Below are positions 13,378 to 14,307 of a stretch of 14,307 bases of DNA, piece by piece. Each line of letters opens with the position of its first letter. The first letter of the stretch is position 1. The notes under the pieces were generated by a model that made no database searches, had not been told where the DNA came from, and saw only the letters and a program-made list of their open reading frames with translations. The stretch covers positions 1 through 14,307 of the forward strand of contig JBASIS010000229.1 in NCBI GenBank assembly GCA_049654905.1. The letters run 5' to 3'. The translations under genes were made by a program, and so were the position numbers. The DNA comes from M0108 sp049654905. Lineage in GTDB: Bacteria; Pseudomonadota; Gammaproteobacteria; Chromatiales; Chromatiaceae.

Positions 13378-14307
13378 TGAGTAGGGATCAAACCACGGGG
13401 GCAACCCAGCCGGTCGCCGGATCCATCCGGTTCGACCTGGTCGCCGGCCTCACGGCGGCGGCCGTTGTCGTGCCCAAGGCCATGGCCTATGCGACGGTGG
13501 CCGGCCTGCCGGTGGCGGTGGGCCTCTATACCGCCTTTGTGCCGATGGTCATCTATGCCCTGCTCGGTTCCTCGCGGGTGCTCAGCGTCAGCTCGACCAC
13601 CACCCTCGCCATCCTGGCCGGAACCCAGCTCGGGCTGGCGGTGCCCAGCGGCGACCCGGCCCAGCTCGTGACCGCCGCCGCGACCCTGACCGGCCTGGTG
13701 GGTGTCATGCTGGTGCTGGCGGGTGTCCTGCGCCTGGGCTTTGTCGCCAACTTCATCTCGACCCCGGTCTTGACCGGCTTCAAGGCCGGCATTGGCCTGG
13801 TCATCGTGCTCGATCAGGTGCCCAAGCTTCTGGGGGTCCATATCGAGAAGGCGGGTTTTTTCCGCGATGTCGTCAGTCTCGCTCAGCATCTGCCACAGAC
13901 CTCGCTGACCACCCTGGCCATGGCGGCGGCCACCCTGCTGGTGTTGATCTTCCTGGAGCGGCGCTGGCCCCAGGCGCCAGCCCCCCTGGTCGCCGTGGGC
14001 GGGGCCATCGCCGCCACCTGGTTGCTGGGATTGCCGGAACTGGGGGTGTCAACCGTCGGCCTCATTCCCCAGGGGCTGCCCGCTTTGACCCTGCCCGATC
14101 CCGCCTTGGTCGAGTTGCTCCTGCCGGGGGCCCTGGGCATCGCCCTGATGAGCTTCACCGAGTCGATCGCGGCGGGGCGCGCCTTCGCCAAGCCGACCGA
14201 CCCGCCCATCAATGCCAATCGCGAACTGCTGGCCACGGGGGCGGCCAATCTCGGTGGCGCCCTCTTCGGTGCCATGCCCGCGGGCGGCGGCACCTCCCAG
14301 ACGGCCG
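13374..14307 (+). CDS. SulP-family anion (sulfate) transporter, 3' end cut by window edge
   Basis: 311 codons are visible and the frame runs off the right edge. Two tandem ATGs (13374 and 13377) follow a GGAGGAG; the first overlaps the AraC stop. The protein matches the transmembrane core of SulP/SLC26 transporters: FDLVAGLTAAAVVVPKAMAYATVAGLPVAVGLYTAFVPMVIYALLGSSR near the N-terminus (written here only to locate the region, residues about 17-65), then FVANFISTPVLTGFKAG, LMSFTESIAAGRAFA, and the start of the last conserved block near PAGGGTSQTA. A C-terminal STAS domain would lie outside the window. Family members move sulfate, bicarbonate or other anions across the inner membrane. Beside two sulfatases, uptake of released sulfate is the natural inference, though substrate cannot be told from sequence. 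Confidence 0.9.
   Translation, partial: MMSRDQTTGATQPVAGSIRFDLVAGLTAAAVVVPKAMAYATVAGLPVAVGLYTAFVPMVIYALLGSSRVLSVSSTTTLAILAGTQLGLAVPSGDPAQLVTAAATLTGLVGVMLVLAGVLRLGFVANFISTPVLTGFKAGIGLVIVLDQVPKLLGVHIEKAGFFRDVVSLAQHLPQTSLTTLAMAAATLLVLIFLERRWPQAPAPLVAVGGAIAATWLLGLPELGVSTVGLIPQGLPALTLPDPALVELLLPGALGIALMSFTESIAAGRAFAKPTDPPINANRELLATGAANLGGALFGAMPAGGGTSQTA

Noticed and set aside
13563..13610. SulP with SVSSTTT in place of the more familiar glycine-proline in the third helix region
   Set aside because: I recall many bacterial SulP proteins with serine/threonine-rich versions of this segment, so it is probably subfamily variation rather than a defect.
1..14307. tRNA, rRNA, CRISPR arrays, insertion sequences, phage or plasmid genes
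   Set aside because: No cloverleaf, repeat-spacer pattern, transposase, integrase or replication motif was seen on either strand.

Overview
The window is GC-rich, densely packed bacterial DNA. The many exported proteins, an outer-membrane barrel and AraC-type regulators point to a Gram-negative proteobacterium. A gammaproteobacterium is plausible, but no marker gene is present to settle this. I see no RNA genes, CRISPR arrays, insertion sequences or phage genes. It reads as one metabolic island for organic sulfate esters.

Layout: most genes lie on the minus strand and form three apparent transcription units, read from right to left. Unit A (12016 to 6567) holds a type I sulfatase, a DUF1254/DUF1214 protein, a lipoprotein with two copies of one domain, and a twin-arginine-type exported protein. 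An AraC regulator (6494-5412) follows it. Unit C (5195 to 2688, probably on to 1290) holds a second sulfatase paralogue, a four-helix membrane protein and an outer-membrane beta-barrel. Unit B (1150 to beyond the left edge) holds a small exported protein and a DUF2092 periplasmic protein cut by the window edge. On the plus strand, diverging from unit A, a second AraC regulator overlaps by 4 nt a SulP anion transporter that is cut by the right edge.

The main discovery is a 43-bp element that occurs once at the head of each minus-strand unit (12219-12261, 5302-5344, 1202-1244). Spacing and orientation are identical in all three. Read in gene direction it has a TGTCGC-N4-kGTCA core (two half-sites one helical turn apart) and, at fixed distance, a -10-like AATAAT/CATAAT. 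This looks like an activator-dependent promoter bound by one or both AraC paralogues, whose recognition regions share an identical 13-residue stretch. The three units would then be one regulon.

A second link is a 24-residue module containing IIGRPLTP. It begins the mature part of the small protein of unit B and ends the exported protein of unit A. Inferred model: an organosulfate crosses the outer membrane, possibly through the barrel; two periplasmic sulfatases hydrolyse it, assisted by proteins of unknown function (DUF1254, the lipoprotein, the module proteins, DUF2092); the SulP transporter moves sulfate or another anion; and the AraC regulators sense substrate or product. The substrate cannot be read from the sequence.
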